Assembly: GCA_030427835.1 (NCBI GenBank)
Contig: JAUICN010000006.1
Location: forward strand, 1-64,000
Length of the DNA stretch: 64,000 bases
Source of the DNA: Polyangia bacterium
GTDB lineage: Bacteria; Myxococcota_A; Polyangia; Polyangiales; JAUICN01
Reading direction: 5' to 3'
Positions 8,799-18,148 of the stretch are shown here, one piece after another (the stretch's first letter is position 1; each line of letters begins with the position of its first letter). Under the pieces are notes generated by a model. It was not told the DNA's origin. It saw only the letters and a program-made list of their open reading frames with translations, and did not search any database. Both the position numbers and the translations under genes were made by a program.

Positions 8799-11327
8799 AT
8801 GGACACCCACTCGTCACCATCATCTAAGTTTCCACGCTCGTTAGAACGCTTTGCCATTCGCTACGTGCAGTTTTGTCGCCGTCGTCCTTTGGCCGTGTCG
8901 TTGGGTTGCCTGTTGCTTGCCGGTCTCGCCCTCATTCCCGCCCTGCGGTTGGACGTGGATCCAAACCTGGTGACCCTGTTGCCAAAGGACACGCCGTCCC
9001 GAAAAGCACTGGAGGAACTGCGCCACCGTTTCACAAGCGGAGCACCCCTGTATCTTTTGGTGGAGTCCAACGACATTGAGCTGAATCAATCCCTCGCCCG
9101 GGAAGTTCAACAGCGCGCAAGCCTGTGGCCCGAAACCCAATCCGCGATCAACCAACGCAACGTGGACTTTTTTTTGAAGAACCGCCTGCTGTACCTTCCG
9201 GCAGATGAAATCCACAGGCTTGCAGACGAGGTGGAAGAGAAGGTGGAGTGGCGCCGTTGTGAGGCGATCCCAGGTTGCGTCAATTTCGACGATGAGCCTG
9301 AAGGGCCCGACACCGATCGCTTGAAGGAAAAAATTCGGGCCCTCCCCGCAGTGCAGTCCCTGGCAGGAATCGTAGGTGGCTCCAGTGTGGACCGTGCCAT
9401 CGACGGGGGCCAACAGGCAGCGAGCCAAGACAGTTCACGGGACCGCCGTGATTCAAACAGTATCGGTGACCTGTGTTCCGATGACGGTCGGGTGTGTGCG
9501 GTGGAAGTGGTGCTTCGCGGCAGGCCTACGGATCTGGAGTTTGCCATCCGCATGGTGAAAAAGGCCGAGGCCATGCTGCGTGAGGTGCGGCCAGAATCTG
9601 CGCCCAAGGATCTACGCATGGTGGTGAGCGGCCAGTACCGAAACGCGCCCATCATTAAACAAACGGTGATGAAAGATCTGGGCCGCACCACCCTGGTGAG
9701 TCTCACGCTGTTGGTATTGTTGCTGGCCTGGCAGTTTCGCGGGCTTCGCGCCCTGGTGGTCCTGCTCGTACCGCTTGCTGCGGGAGCCCTTTGGACCGCA
9801 GGTGTCATCGGGCTTGTTCTTCCAACGCTCAATCTCATCAGCGCGTTCACTCTGGTGGTGCTTGCCGGTGTGGGGATTGATTTTGGGGTGCACCTGCTCT
9901 CGCACTACGGGCATGAACGGCAACAGGGGCACACGCCTGAAGAAAGCTTGCTTCACACCATGCCGGCCCTTGCGCGCTCCATGCTCAACGCGGCCATTAC
10001 CACCGGTTGCGGTTTTGGTGCCCTTGCAGTGGCGAAGTTTCCAGGGTTTTCCCAGTTGGGGTTGCTTGCCGGTATTGGCATTGTGCTTACTCTGGTGGCG
10101 TCGGTGGTTCTGTTCCCTCCCCTGGTTCTATTGACCCACAGGCTGTGGCCAGAACGGCACTCCCCGGTGCGTAGTTGGTCCTGGCTACCCCACTGGGCAA
10201 CTTGGCTGAGCGGTCCCACAGGCCGGCGCATGTGGTGGGTGTCGGCGATTCTGGTAGCGGTATTTGCAGCCGTGGGAACACAAATCGATTTTGAATACAA
10301 CACACGAAAACTGAACCCGGCCACCGTGCGTCACGGGATTCCCTGGAAGGCTGCAGTTCACGGCAGTGCCAAGACAGCGGTCTACATGTTGGCAGATTCG
10401 CCCAAGGATTTGGAGCAGGCCGCGGACGCGATTCGGCAGGAGGATCTGACAGAACTTGAACTTCCTCACGACCCAGCCCGTGACACCACAGCCTCCATCC
10501 TCACGCCTGCCGCGTTTCTTCCTGAGCATCAACCTGCCCGTCTGCAGGCGATTGCACGCCTGCGTGACGTCGTGCAGGACGCCAAGCGCCACGTCGACGA
10601 GGAGTTGCTGGGCACGTTGAATCAATGGCAGCCCCAACTGGAGGTCACCGAGCCCATCACGGCGGACAGCTTGCCCCAGTGGGCATCTGCCTGGTTGCGA
10701 GAGAAGGACGGTTCCTTTGGCACCATCGGAGTGTTCTATTCACCCCTACGTGGTCGCGACGCCCGGGAAATGGAAGTGCTCGCCGACCGCATGAACCTGT
10801 GGAGCGAGAAGTACCCGAAGGTGAGGTTCGCGTCCCCCGTGGCATTGCTCGGCGAAATCGTTCCCGGCCTGCGTCGTGATGCGTTCCCGTTGATAGGCTT
10901 GGCGCTCCTGGGTTTGTTAGTCGGTACCCTGATCATGACCCGGTCGGTCCGCACGAGTGTCACCGTGCTTGTGCCCACCGTGTCTGCCGTGGCCCTTACC
11001 CTGGGGGTGATGGTGCTCACGGGGCAACGCATCAACCTCTACAACATGCTCGTCTTCCCGCTCGCTTTTGGCATTGGAGTCGACGGGGCCATTTACATGG
11101 TGGACGCCCACCGAAGGCAACGGGCCGGTGAGGCGGGTGCGCTTCTTACAAGTACCCGCGCCGTGCTTGGCTCCACCCTCACCACGGCAGGAGCCTTTGG
11201 CGCCCTCACCACCGCAAACAACCCAGGTGTCGCCACCATCGGCACCCTCGCCCTCACCGCCATGGGCGCCGCCCTCTGCATCAACCTAGCCGCCCTCCCC
11301 TCCTGGCTCCGCCGCAAGCGCGGTTAG
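8799..11327 (+). CDS. RND/MMPL-family transporter, HpnN-like, 842 aa
   Basis: A twofold-repeated RND protein. Helix 1 is near residues 30-50, a large periplasmic loop follows, then a five-helix sterol-sensing-like block around residues 290-460 (VGIDFGVHLLSHYGHERQ). A second loop and second block (GIGVDGAIYMVDAHRRQR) fill residues 690-840. Asp in VGIDFG and GVDGAI is the expected proton-relay position. Size and lack of an inner-membrane fusion partner match MMPL and HpnN-type lipid (hopanoid) exporters. No hopanoid genes are visible here, so the lipid substrate is inferred. Confidence 0.8.
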   Translation: MDTHSSPSSKFPRSLERFAIRYVQFCRRRPLAVSLGCLLLAGLALIPALRLDVDPNLVTLLPKDTPSRKALEELRHRFTSGAPLYLLVESNDIELNQSLAREVQQRASLWPETQSAINQRNVDFFLKNRLLYLPADEIHRLADEVEEKVEWRRCEAIPGCVNFDDEPEGPDTDRLKEKIRALPAVQSLAGIVGGSSVDRAIDGGQQAASQDSSRDRRDSNSIGDLCSDDGRVCAVEVVLRGRPTDLEFAIRMVKKAEAMLREVRPESAPKDLRMVVSGQYRNAPIIKQTVMKDLGRTTLVSLTLLVLLLAWQFRGLRALVVLLVPLAAGALWTAGVIGLVLPTLNLISAFTLVVLAGVGIDFGVHLLSHYGHERQQGHTPEESLLHTMPALARSMLNAAITTGCGFGALAVAKFPGFSQLGLLAGIGIVLTLVASVVLFPPLVLLTHRLWPERHSPVRSWSWLPHWATWLSGPTGRRMWWVSAILVAVFAAVGTQIDFEYNTRKLNPATVRHGIPWKAAVHGSAKTAVYMLADSPKDLEQAADAIRQEDLTELELPHDPARDTTASILTPAAFLPEHQPARLQAIARLRDVVQDAKRHVDEELLGTLNQWQPQLEVTEPITADSLPQWASAWLREKDGSFGTIGVFYSPLRGRDAREMEVLADRMNLWSEKYPKVRFASPVALLGEIVPGLRRDAFPLIGLALLGLLVGTLIMTRSVRTSVTVLVPTVSAVALTLGVMVLTGQRINLYNMLVFPLAFGIGVDGAIYMVDAHRRQRAGEAGALLTSTRAVLGSTLTTAGAFGALTTANNPGVATIGTLALTAMGAALCINLAALPSWLRRKRG

Positions 11328-11338
11328 GGTGTGAAGTA

Positions 11339-12315
11339 TCACCCTTGGAGCGATTTTTTGATTTCTTCCAAGGTGAGGCGCTTCTTTTTCAACCCGTGGA
11401 TTCGCGCAACCTGTTCGACCATCTCCTGCGAATAGAGTTGATATCCCGCACGGGTTATTTCGGCGACTTCCAATAGGCCCGCTTTGGTCCAATGGCGAAT
11501 TGTGGAGTTGCTTTCACCTACACGTTTGGCGAGTTCGCCAATCTTCAGAAGCCTGTGACCCGAAGGAGCTTTGGAATCCTTACCCGTGGCAGCCCGCAAG
11601 TAGATATCCAGCGATTGATCGACTGCCTTCGCGATGATCTTGAAGAACGGTTCTTTGGGGCCACCAAGCTGGGCCGTCTCCAATGCACCGACGTAGGCCA
11701 GGCGATGGCGTTTGTGGATGATCGCGGTTGGGTAGCCCTCCCTAAGAAGGATCATATTCATGAGAAGTCGGGCAGTGCGACCGTTGCCGTCCACAAAAGG
11801 ATGGATGTAACCAGCCGGTAATGGGCCTCTGCGGCCAACTCCACTGGATGCAATGAATCCTCTGCTTCGAGCCAACGCACAAATTGGGTCATCAAGTCGG
11901 GGGCTTTGCGCGGGTTTGGAAACACAACCGTGGAACCAGAGATGCGTACCGGGATGGACCGGTACCTCCCCGCATGGGTGTCGTCGATGCCCCTTAGGAT
12001 CGTCCCATGAATATCTAGAATATCCCGTTCTGTCGCAGGACTTGGCCCACGGGTAATCCACGCCCTGACCCAATCTAGTGCCTGGGCATGGTTGGTGGCC
12101 TCTAGATGCTCGTTGAGCGAGCGACCACCCACGGCCAGGCCTTTCTCGAGAACCAATGCGGTTTCACGCCGGGTGAGCGTGTTTCCCTCAAGCGCATTGC
12201 TTGTGTAGGTCAGTTCAACCCGAAACCAATCCTCCAGATTGCGTTCAAGCGCACCGGGCAGCGGCAAAAGGCCCGCCAACCGCTCCTTTTTTCCTGTCAG
12301 TCCATCAAAGTCCAC
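11339..12315 (-). pseudogene. Fic-domain protein with C-terminal MerR-type DNA-binding domain, frameshifted
   Basis: The first frame (GTG 12315) has an N-terminal inhibitory helix motif SNALEGN and runs to AAEAHYRLV. The second frame then supplies YIHPFVDGNGRTARLLMN, the Fic catalytic motif, and a C-terminal helix-turn-helix (KIGELAKRVGESNSTIRHW) of MerR type. Adding one T near 11809 would join them into about 325 residues. Fic enzymes transfer AMP to target hydroxyls. The fused MerR domain suggests autoregulation. Either this is a genuine one-base deletion, a sequencing error, or a switchable site; the break is exactly at the catalytic motif. Confidence 0.75.
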
Positions 12316-12414
12316 AACATAAACCGTAAACCATAACGTTACACTTTTTACATCAATCGCCAGAAAACGATCCAGGTTAAAAAAATAGATAGTAATTTCA
12401 CGCAGAAATGCAGC

Positions 12415-13524
12415 CTATGGCTGCGGGCTTAGGGTGTTGAGTAGTGCTTCGGCATTGCTGGCATGCCAGGAGTCGGGGGAGGTCAGTATGAGTTGGGTGA
12501 AGCGCTCTCTGGCTTTTTCACGACGTCCGGCGGAGAGGTGGGATCGGCCTGACCAGAAAAGAAAGTCAGCGACGTTTGAAGAGGGGGGAAGCCCCTTGAG
12601 AATCCTGTCGAATGCAAATGCGGAGGCGTCATACCTGCCCTGTTGGTAGAGGGTCCAAGCGACCTGAAATTCAGAATCCACCTGGTGATTCCTGGGAGCG
12701 CTGCCAGAGGAAGTTGCTGGACGTGTCGAGTACCGGCGTCTCACAGGGAGTTGTCGGACGGGTTCGGGATCATCATTTGACCCAATCCTCGTGGCGTAGC
12801 GCCCCTGGGCGTGCAGGCGCTGCACCTCATCGCTCCTGTGGAGCACAACCACTTCACCGTGGTCCACTTCAACGGAAACAAGTTGATCGTCGAAAGCTTC
12901 CACCCGAAACCGCGTACCGTGAACCACCACGGTATGGGAGCCCACAACCACATGGAACGCCTGATTTTTTCCCAAGGGAGAAACCGTGAACCACACGGCC
13001 CCTCGACGGATGCGGTACGACTCTTGGGGTAGGGGCGACAGCTTGGAAAAAATCGCTCCAAGCTCCGGTTCGATCTTTGCATTGCTGACTGGGTGTGCGG
13101 GCAGTGAATCCGGTCGTAGGTCGGGTGTGCCCAATCTGAAACCCTCGGACGAAGCGGTTGGGGCAGCTGTTTCTCCTTGGGATTCCCACTCCAGCACTCC
13201 CCAAGTGAGAACCCAGGCGAACAAACCTGCCACCAACAACCAACGGCGTCGCCACACCCCACTGTGCCGGAGTGGAGATTGGGCATGCATCAATACGTTG
13301 TCTTCAGATTGCCGAGCAGTGGATTCCAGACGGAAACGAATCGCATCGATACCCTGGGAGGAAATCACCGGAGCAGGGTTCTGTGTCTGCAAGAGAAGTC
13401 GCAGTTCGTCGGCCTCTTGCATCTCCTGTGCACAAATGGGGCACCCTTGCAGATGGCGTTCCACCTCCACTGGGCGAGGTTCGGATCGACCCAAGCGCAA
13501 CCAGTCGTCCACTACCCTGTGCAC
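12415..13524 (-). CDS. FecR-like anti-sigma factor with C-terminal TPR repeats, 369 aa
   Basis: The N-terminus has a zinc-binding anti-sigma signature HxxxCxxC (RHLQGCPICAQEM). A membrane helix (WLLVAGLFAWVLTWGVLEW) follows near residue 110. A FecR domain covers about residues 190-270 (RRGAVWFTVSP, HGTRFRVEAFDDQLVSVEV). The C-terminal 90 residues are TPR-like (AWTLYQQGRYDASAFAFDRIL). GTG start is set by AGGAG five bases upstream and overlaps the sigma gene by 13 bases. It likely holds the sigma factor at 13512 inactive and senses an envelope signal. Confidence 0.85.
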   Translation of the reverse strand: MHRVVDDWLRLGRSEPRPVEVERHLQGCPICAQEMQEADELRLLLQTQNPAPVISSQGIDAIRFRLESTARQSEDNVLMHAQSPLRHSGVWRRRWLLVAGLFAWVLTWGVLEWESQGETAAPTASSEGFRLGTPDLRPDSLPAHPVSNAKIEPELGAIFSKLSPLPQESYRIRRGAVWFTVSPLGKNQAFHVVVGSHTVVVHGTRFRVEAFDDQLVSVEVDHGEVVVLHRSDEVQRLHAQGRYATRIGSNDDPEPVRQLPVRRRYSTRPATSSGSAPRNHQVDSEFQVAWTLYQQGRYDASAFAFDRILKGLPPSSNVADFLFWSGRSHLSAGRREKARERFTQLILTSPDSWHASNAEALLNTLSPQP

Positions 13525-14168
13525 GGGGACTCCTTCAAGGGTTGTTTCCTCAGTGGCAGTTCCTTTACACGCTGCAAAATAACCTGGCGTGCCCTGGAGA
13601 CCCTTTTCCAAACGGTAGCTTCTGAACACTCCAGAATGCCAGATGCATTCTGTGCGGAAACACCCTCGAGTTCGCACAGCACATAGGCTTCCCGCAGTTC
13701 AGTGGAGAGCGAATGCAGAGCGTTCTGTGCGAGCAACAGTTCCTGGCGCGCTTGCAACGTTTGCTCAGCGCTGCCTTGTACGCCGCCCGTTGAGGTTGTC
13801 GGCGCGGCCCACGCAACGGCCTTCATCAACCGAAAACGACGTGCGGTGCTCCGTCTGTGGTGGCGTGCCACATGGGTGGCAATTCCCCGCAGCCAGGTGG
13901 TCACGTTGCCCCGCGCCGCGTCGTAGGTTGCGTTGCCCCGTGCGATTTCCAGAAATGTGGATTGAACGAGGTCCTCGATTTCGGAGTCCCCCTGTACCAG
14001 GTAGCGTAAGTACCGCGTGACCATAGGGTGAAATCGATGAAATAGCTCCGCCACCGCCTGGGGGTCCCGGCCACCACACGCCCGGGCCACCGCGTCATCG
14101 GAAAGCAGGGCGGGCTTGCTGTGAGCCTCCTCAGAAGACGAGCGGATGCGTGTGACGGTATTAGCCAC
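13512..14168 (-). CDS. ECF RNA polymerase sigma factor, 218 aa
   Basis: Region 2 is clear (LFHRFHPMVTRYLRYLVQGDSEIEDLVQSTFLEI), with the DL motif of sigma70 region 2. Region 4 follows near the C-terminus (LSTELREAYVLCELEGVS, then SEATVWKRVSRARQ helix-turn-helix). There is no extra domain beyond the linker. It overlaps the anti-sigma gene downstream and the exported-protein gene upstream, so all three form one unit. Target promoters are unknown. Confidence 0.9.
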   Translation of the reverse strand: MANTVTRIRSSSEEAHSKPALLSDDAVARACGGRDPQAVAELFHRFHPMVTRYLRYLVQGDSEIEDLVQSTFLEIARGNATYDAARGNVTTWLRGIATHVARHHRRSTARRFRLMKAVAWAAPTTSTGGVQGSAEQTLQARQELLLAQNALHSLSTELREAYVLCELEGVSAQNASGILECSEATVWKRVSRARQVILQRVKELPLRKQPLKESPCTG

Positions 14169-15174
14169 GTGTGCCCCCCAGCCGACGTGACAGACCCACC
14201 TGCAAACTCAATCCAAACACTCCTAGGGGGTTCGGCTCGGCCATGTCCGTTGGGTCCACCGAAGGGGAGCCCCAGTCCGGCACGTGGATTCGTGCCGATA
14301 GGCCCGTGGACAAGTCCCAGCCGCGCACGAACGGCCGCTCAAACACCGCGAGCAGTTCCAGGAGCATGTCGGCGTCCTCGTCCCGCGCAGGGGAGCCTCC
14401 TGTACGGCGTGCCGTGGCGCTGGCGATTCCAAACCCTCCGCCGATCCGCAAAGTGCCTTGTGCAATGTCTTCACGTAACCCTGCGCGCACATGAATGCGC
14501 ACGGCGCTGCGAACCACGTCTTCGTTGTTGACGGAACGTACCCCGACCACACCAACCCCGAGCCACGAACGTGAGGAAGGCACAAGAGTGAGCGCCACTT
14601 CGCCGCCGCCCCACAGGGGGCCCACATCATCCACATCCATAATGGCCCGTAGTGCAACATAGAAGGGCAAGCCGCGTTGTTCCGGTGGCGTTTGCTTGTC
14701 GGGCAGGGTTGCACCCATGGACGCTGGCCCCCTGTGGACGTGTCCAGGGCCGCGGATGTCCATGGTGGGCGGGTCGGTTGCTGTGGGCGGGTCGGCTGCT
14801 GCGGGTGGGCTGTCAGCGCGCTCTTCAACCGTATGGGTCGTGCTTAGTGATTCGGGGGTCAACCAGCTTTCGGTCCACACCGCTGCACTCCGTAGGTCGA
14901 CCACGTGTCGTTGTGCTCGTCGTGTCCCGTGACGCAGGTCCACCGAGTACCCTCCAGACCCCAGGGTCACTTGCATTAAACTTTCGGCGCAGGGCGAACT
15001 CTCCACACGGCCCAACAGACCTTCCAGCAACAGGTTGCGCAACTCCACCTGAATGTTTGAATCCGCCACGATTTCAAGGGATTCAGCGCAGGATGCTTCC
15101 TGGGCCTGCACGAAGGTACCAAACGTGAAGAGGCCAGCTACGGGCAAAGCAAAGATGGGGTGAAGTACGTACAT
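14161..15174 (-). CDS. Exported protein of the sigma/anti-sigma operon, 337 aa
   Basis: Start at MYVLHPIFALPVAGLF with cleavage likely after FVQA; the upstream ATG gives no signal peptide. The middle is Pro/Ala/Asp-rich (PPAAADPPTATDPPT) and the C-terminal half has alternating beta-like segments (GVGVVGVRSV, GLSARIHVPDW, LSLQVGLSRRL), as in an outer-membrane barrel. Its stop overlaps the sigma start by 8 bases. It could be the periplasmic or outer-membrane input or target of the sigma system. No family recognised. Confidence 0.65.
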   Translation of the reverse strand: MYVLHPIFALPVAGLFTFGTFVQAQEASCAESLEIVADSNIQVELRNLLLEGLLGRVESSPCAESLMQVTLGSGGYSVDLRHGTRRAQRHVVDLRSAAVWTESWLTPESLSTTHTVEERADSPPAAADPPTATDPPTMDIRGPGHVHRGPASMGATLPDKQTPPEQRGLPFYVALRAIMDVDDVGPLWGGGEVALTLVPSSRSWLGVGVVGVRSVNNEDVVRSAVRIHVRAGLREDIAQGTLRIGGGFGIASATARRTGGSPARDEDADMLLELLAVFERPFVRGWDLSTGLSARIHVPDWGSPSVDPTDMAEPNPLGVFGLSLQVGLSRRLGGTRG

Positions 15175-15374
15175 GAAGCTATGGTCGGAGCATCCTGTCG
15201 GAACACAAAGGCACAAGGTGAGTCCACCAGGGTTGCAGGATCGAACCCCCCCTAAGAGTGGTATTGCCCGGATGAAACCGATTCCTGACCAACTTTCTCT
15301 CTAAGGGTGGATCTTTCTGAAGTTCTGTCGAATCGCCATTGCCAGCGCCGTTGCTGGAGCCTGGTGAAGCGGCT

Positions 15375-15381
15375 AGGGAGG
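15375..15381 (+). promoter_or_regulatory. Ribosome binding site AGGGAGG deciding the ATG start at 15388
   Basis: A near-perfect Shine-Dalgarno six bases before ATG 15388 argues against the GTG at 15307 as the start of the second flippase. Confidence 0.6.
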
Positions 15382-15387
15382 CCTTTC

Positions 15388-16776
15388 ATGGAGCTTTCCG
15401 GTACCGGTCGAGATGCCAAGGATTTTCGGCGAGGTGCCTACACCAATGCCCTGGGAACGGTTGCCCGTGGCGCCCACCCAGCACTGCTGTTTTTGGTAAC
15501 CAACCTCTACGGGGCTTCCAACTGGGGTGTGTTTGTGTTGTGCCAGGCCGCCATGTACATCCTTGGACGTACTGCCATGGGTGGCATGGATCGAACCCTG
15601 CTCTACTGGATCCCTCAAAAGTCGGAGAAAAGTGCCCTGAAGGGAGTTCCAGAGCTACGCGCTGCCCGCAACCGAACTCTTGTATTCACCATCCTGGCGG
15701 GAGCGATCATGGTCTGCTCGCCCCGGTGGTTTGCGTGGGTGAACCCCTCTGGAGCGAGCACCATAGGTCCACTTTTTCGCGGTCACCGGGGTGCAGTGAC
15801 CTGGGTCGCAGCAACCATGCCGCTGTACGGCCTTATGGAGTTTCACATCCACAGCCTTGTCTCCCTGAGGGACCTTCGCGTTCAAGTGTTTGTTCGGGAT
15901 CTGCTGGTTCCCCTAACCCACATTGTATTGTGTGCGCTCACGTACCCGTTGGGTTGGGGCACTACAGCGTTGGGCTTTGCCTTTTTCGTGGCGCATCTCC
16001 TGGCAGTGGCGGTCACCTCCCGTGTGTTTGCTAAACACTTTGGGGGCGTGCCGGGCAACGGTGCACCGTCCTGGCGCTTGCCGACCACATTTTCAAGGTA
16101 TGCGAGGCCTATGTGGATTGCGGATCTCGCTGCAACGGGATTGCAGCGGGTCGACACGGTGGTTGTGGGGTGGTTCGGGGGAGCTGCCCTCGCAGGTGTT
16201 TACGATGTGGTTCGGCAGTTTGCCAATACGGTGATCGGGTTTCGGGGCAACTACGAGTCACTTGTGGTGGCCGTGGTGGCCGGCATCTCACGGGCGCACG
16301 ATCCGAATCGATTGGCCCAGGGGTTTTCGAGAGCCAGCAGCCTTGTGTTGATGTTGCAAGTGCCCACCCTTGCCCTGTTCTACCTGTTTGGACGTTCCTT
16401 GCTGGGTCTCGCGGGGGATGGGTTTGAGATCGGTTATCCAGCGTTGTGGGTGTTTTGCACGGCGCTTGTCTACGTTGCTTGCATGGGCCTCAGCGGGCAA
16501 GTGGTGAGCGGATATGGCGGTGCCCGTTCCGCGCGTTTCGCCACAAGTGTGGCGCTGGCGGTGCAGTTGGGTCTGTTGCTTTTGTGTGTTCCGCAATGGG
16601 GAATCATCGGTGGAGCAGTGGCCACGGGAAGCGCACTATTGGTGCAAAGTGTGATTCAGCTCGTGCAGATGCGTCTGGCCACGGGCGCGTGGAACTACAC
16701 TCGAAAACTCGCAACGCTTTGCATGGCGACGATCGTCCTAATGGCAACCGTCGCGTGGTGGACTCACGGAAGCTGA
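15388..16776 (+). CDS. Polysaccharide flippase, MOP family, 462 aa
   Basis: Multispanning protein beginning with RGAYTNALGTVARGAHPALLFLVTNLYG, the first helices of MOP flippases. It continues with pairs of hydrophobic helices and a conserved charged loop (DLAATGLQRVDTVVVGWFGG) in the middle. The length is typical. It precedes the CAP59-like transferase by 24 bases, so both are likely cotranscribed. It probably exports a lipid-linked glycan. Little identity is apparent with the flippase at 3030, which suggests separate substrates. Confidence 0.85.
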   Translation: MELSGTGRDAKDFRRGAYTNALGTVARGAHPALLFLVTNLYGASNWGVFVLCQAAMYILGRTAMGGMDRTLLYWIPQKSEKSALKGVPELRAARNRTLVFTILAGAIMVCSPRWFAWVNPSGASTIGPLFRGHRGAVTWVAATMPLYGLMEFHIHSLVSLRDLRVQVFVRDLLVPLTHIVLCALTYPLGWGTTALGFAFFVAHLLAVAVTSRVFAKHFGGVPGNGAPSWRLPTTFSRYARPMWIADLAATGLQRVDTVVVGWFGGAALAGVYDVVRQFANTVIGFRGNYESLVVAVVAGISRAHDPNRLAQGFSRASSLVLMLQVPTLALFYLFGRSLLGLAGDGFEIGYPALWVFCTALVYVACMGLSGQVVSGYGGARSARFATSVALAVQLGLLLLCVPQWGIIGGAVATGSALLVQSVIQLVQMRLATGAWNYTRKLATLCMATIVLMATVAWWTHGS

Positions 16777-16800
16777 CTCCACACATACCTGGTCAGGTTT

Positions 16801-17838
16801 GTGTGGAGCCGGGCAATAGGGAACATGGGAATCGCTAACGCTCTGCCCGCGTCACACCTTCAGCACGATGTTCAGGGGGAGCCCTTTTCCGCGGCGTCCT
16901 TCCTGGCGAACTTGGTCATGGTCGTCCAGGGCCACACCACAGCGGATGAGATTTTCCGGCCCCATAGGTACGCGGTGCATTTTCCAGAACACACATTTCG
17001 TGCGCGCGCGAGCAACCGAGAGCGCTACCTGAAGCAAGTTCAGTTGGGCTACCGAATTGCCCGCAGGCGGTCTGTGCGCATTGGAATCATGATCCGTGAC
17101 CGAATCGATCTGGCTCCCGTTTTGGTAGCTCGCATGCAAGCGATGATGGACATGTTTGATTGTGGACATGTGGTGATCCTTGGGGAGGATTCCACTGACG
17201 GAACCGAAAAGGTAATTCGACAGTGGAGCCACGACGATTCGGATCGAGTTACCAGTTTACGGTGCACCAAGGCTGAGCTCGACACCCTCCATGGCCTCAC
17301 CGGAATCGAACGAATCGCGGCCCTTCGCAACCGGGTGCTCGGGGCACTCGTGGAGGGCGCCAATCCGAGCGACTACCTATGCATGGTGGACGGGGATCTT
17401 GCGGGGCCCGTCAGTTTGGATGGGCTTGCCCACAGCGTGGCCGAGCTGGAACAGTCGAACCAGTTTGACGGCCTCTGCGCCCTTGGCGTCAACAATTGGG
17501 TGGGCCTGGACGCGGTGGTACCGCTGCTGGGCTACAGCTACTACGACCCATTTGCGTTTCGAGAACGTGACTGGGCGCGTACCCGTGCCGATGCGGCGGT
17601 GCGACTAAGGCTTGGCGGGCTTCGGCGGGGCGATGCTGTCCTCCCTGTGTTGAGCGGCTTTGCAGGGATGGCTCTCTACCGGGCAGAGTCAGTGAAGGGG
17701 CTTCGGTACACCACTGACGGCGGCGAATGCGAGCACGTGGGTTTTCACAAAGCATACCATCAAGCCGGCAAACGCCTGGGCCTTAACCCCTCCTTACTGC
17801 TGCTCTCCGGCCGCCAGGGCCACCACCACCAAAGGTAA
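16801..17838 (+). CDS. Glycosyltransferase resembling CAP59/GT69 mannosyltransferases, 345 aa
   Basis: The central region reads ARMQAMMDMFDCGHVVILGEDSTDGT and later RIAALRNRVLGALVEG followed by YLCMVDGDLAG. The spacing of a GEDSxDGT nucleotide loop, an RNRVL helix and a DxD-like MVDGD motif is that of the fungal capsule CAP59 family and its bacterial relatives. Start is uncertain between GTG 16801 and ATG 16825; neither has a strong ribosome site. It has no signal. It likely adds a sugar to the glycan exported by the neighbouring flippase. The C-terminus ends in His/Gln-rich GHHHQR. Confidence 0.6.
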   Translation: MWSRAIGNMGIANALPASHLQHDVQGEPFSAASFLANLVMVVQGHTTADEIFRPHRYAVHFPEHTFRARASNRERYLKQVQLGYRIARRRSVRIGIMIRDRIDLAPVLVARMQAMMDMFDCGHVVILGEDSTDGTEKVIRQWSHDDSDRVTSLRCTKAELDTLHGLTGIERIAALRNRVLGALVEGANPSDYLCMVDGDLAGPVSLDGLAHSVAELEQSNQFDGLCALGVNNWVGLDAVVPLLGYSYYDPFAFRERDWARTRADAAVRLRLGGLRRGDAVLPVLSGFAGMALYRAESVKGLRYTTDGGECEHVGFHKAYHQAGKRLGLNPSLLLLSGRQGHHHQR

Positions 17839-18148
17839 AGTCCCAGCGATCCGTCAGGAGCGCACCCTGTTGCCTTCCGTCGAGGCCGCCCCCGTCGCGC
17901 CGCAAGAGCTAGCGATATCTCACCGGAGAGCTTAGCGTGCAGAATCGAAAATTATCTGCCCGGTGAAAAATTAAATTCTGCACATGCGCGTCCCGTTGTC
18001 TAAAAGACAGGCTCGGGACAACGCGGGGTGTGACGGGGAATCACACTTGGTAGGACATGGTGTGGTGCTGCACGCACACTTCACGACCTAAATTGTGGGA
18101 ATGTTTCGAAGAACCCAATTGGCGTGAAAATTGCAAAGTATTCAGGGT
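17839..18148. other. Intergenic region (310 bases) with a 9-bp inverted repeat
   Basis: No coding signal is seen. The part around 17937-18000 is AT-rich and contains GTGCAGAAT at 17937-17945 with its exact complement ATTCTGCAC at 17975-17983. This could be an operator or promoter element for the glycosyltransferase at 18149. No convincing -35/-10 pair was assigned. Confidence 0.4.

Noticed and set aside
9107-9850. - strand open frame inside the RND gene
   Set aside because: It has Arg/Ser-rich composition typical of antisense shadows and no start site.
15200-15224. GGAAC-N17-GTC, like an ECF promoter
   Set aside because: It faces the flippase gene and not the sigma operon, and short motifs of this kind are common by chance. 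Could be tested by start-site mapping.
15230-15260. GTTCGATCC-like stretch on the - strand suggesting a tRNA T-arm
   Set aside because: The flanking bases do not pair into a T-stem, and no acceptor, D or anticodon arm can be drawn.
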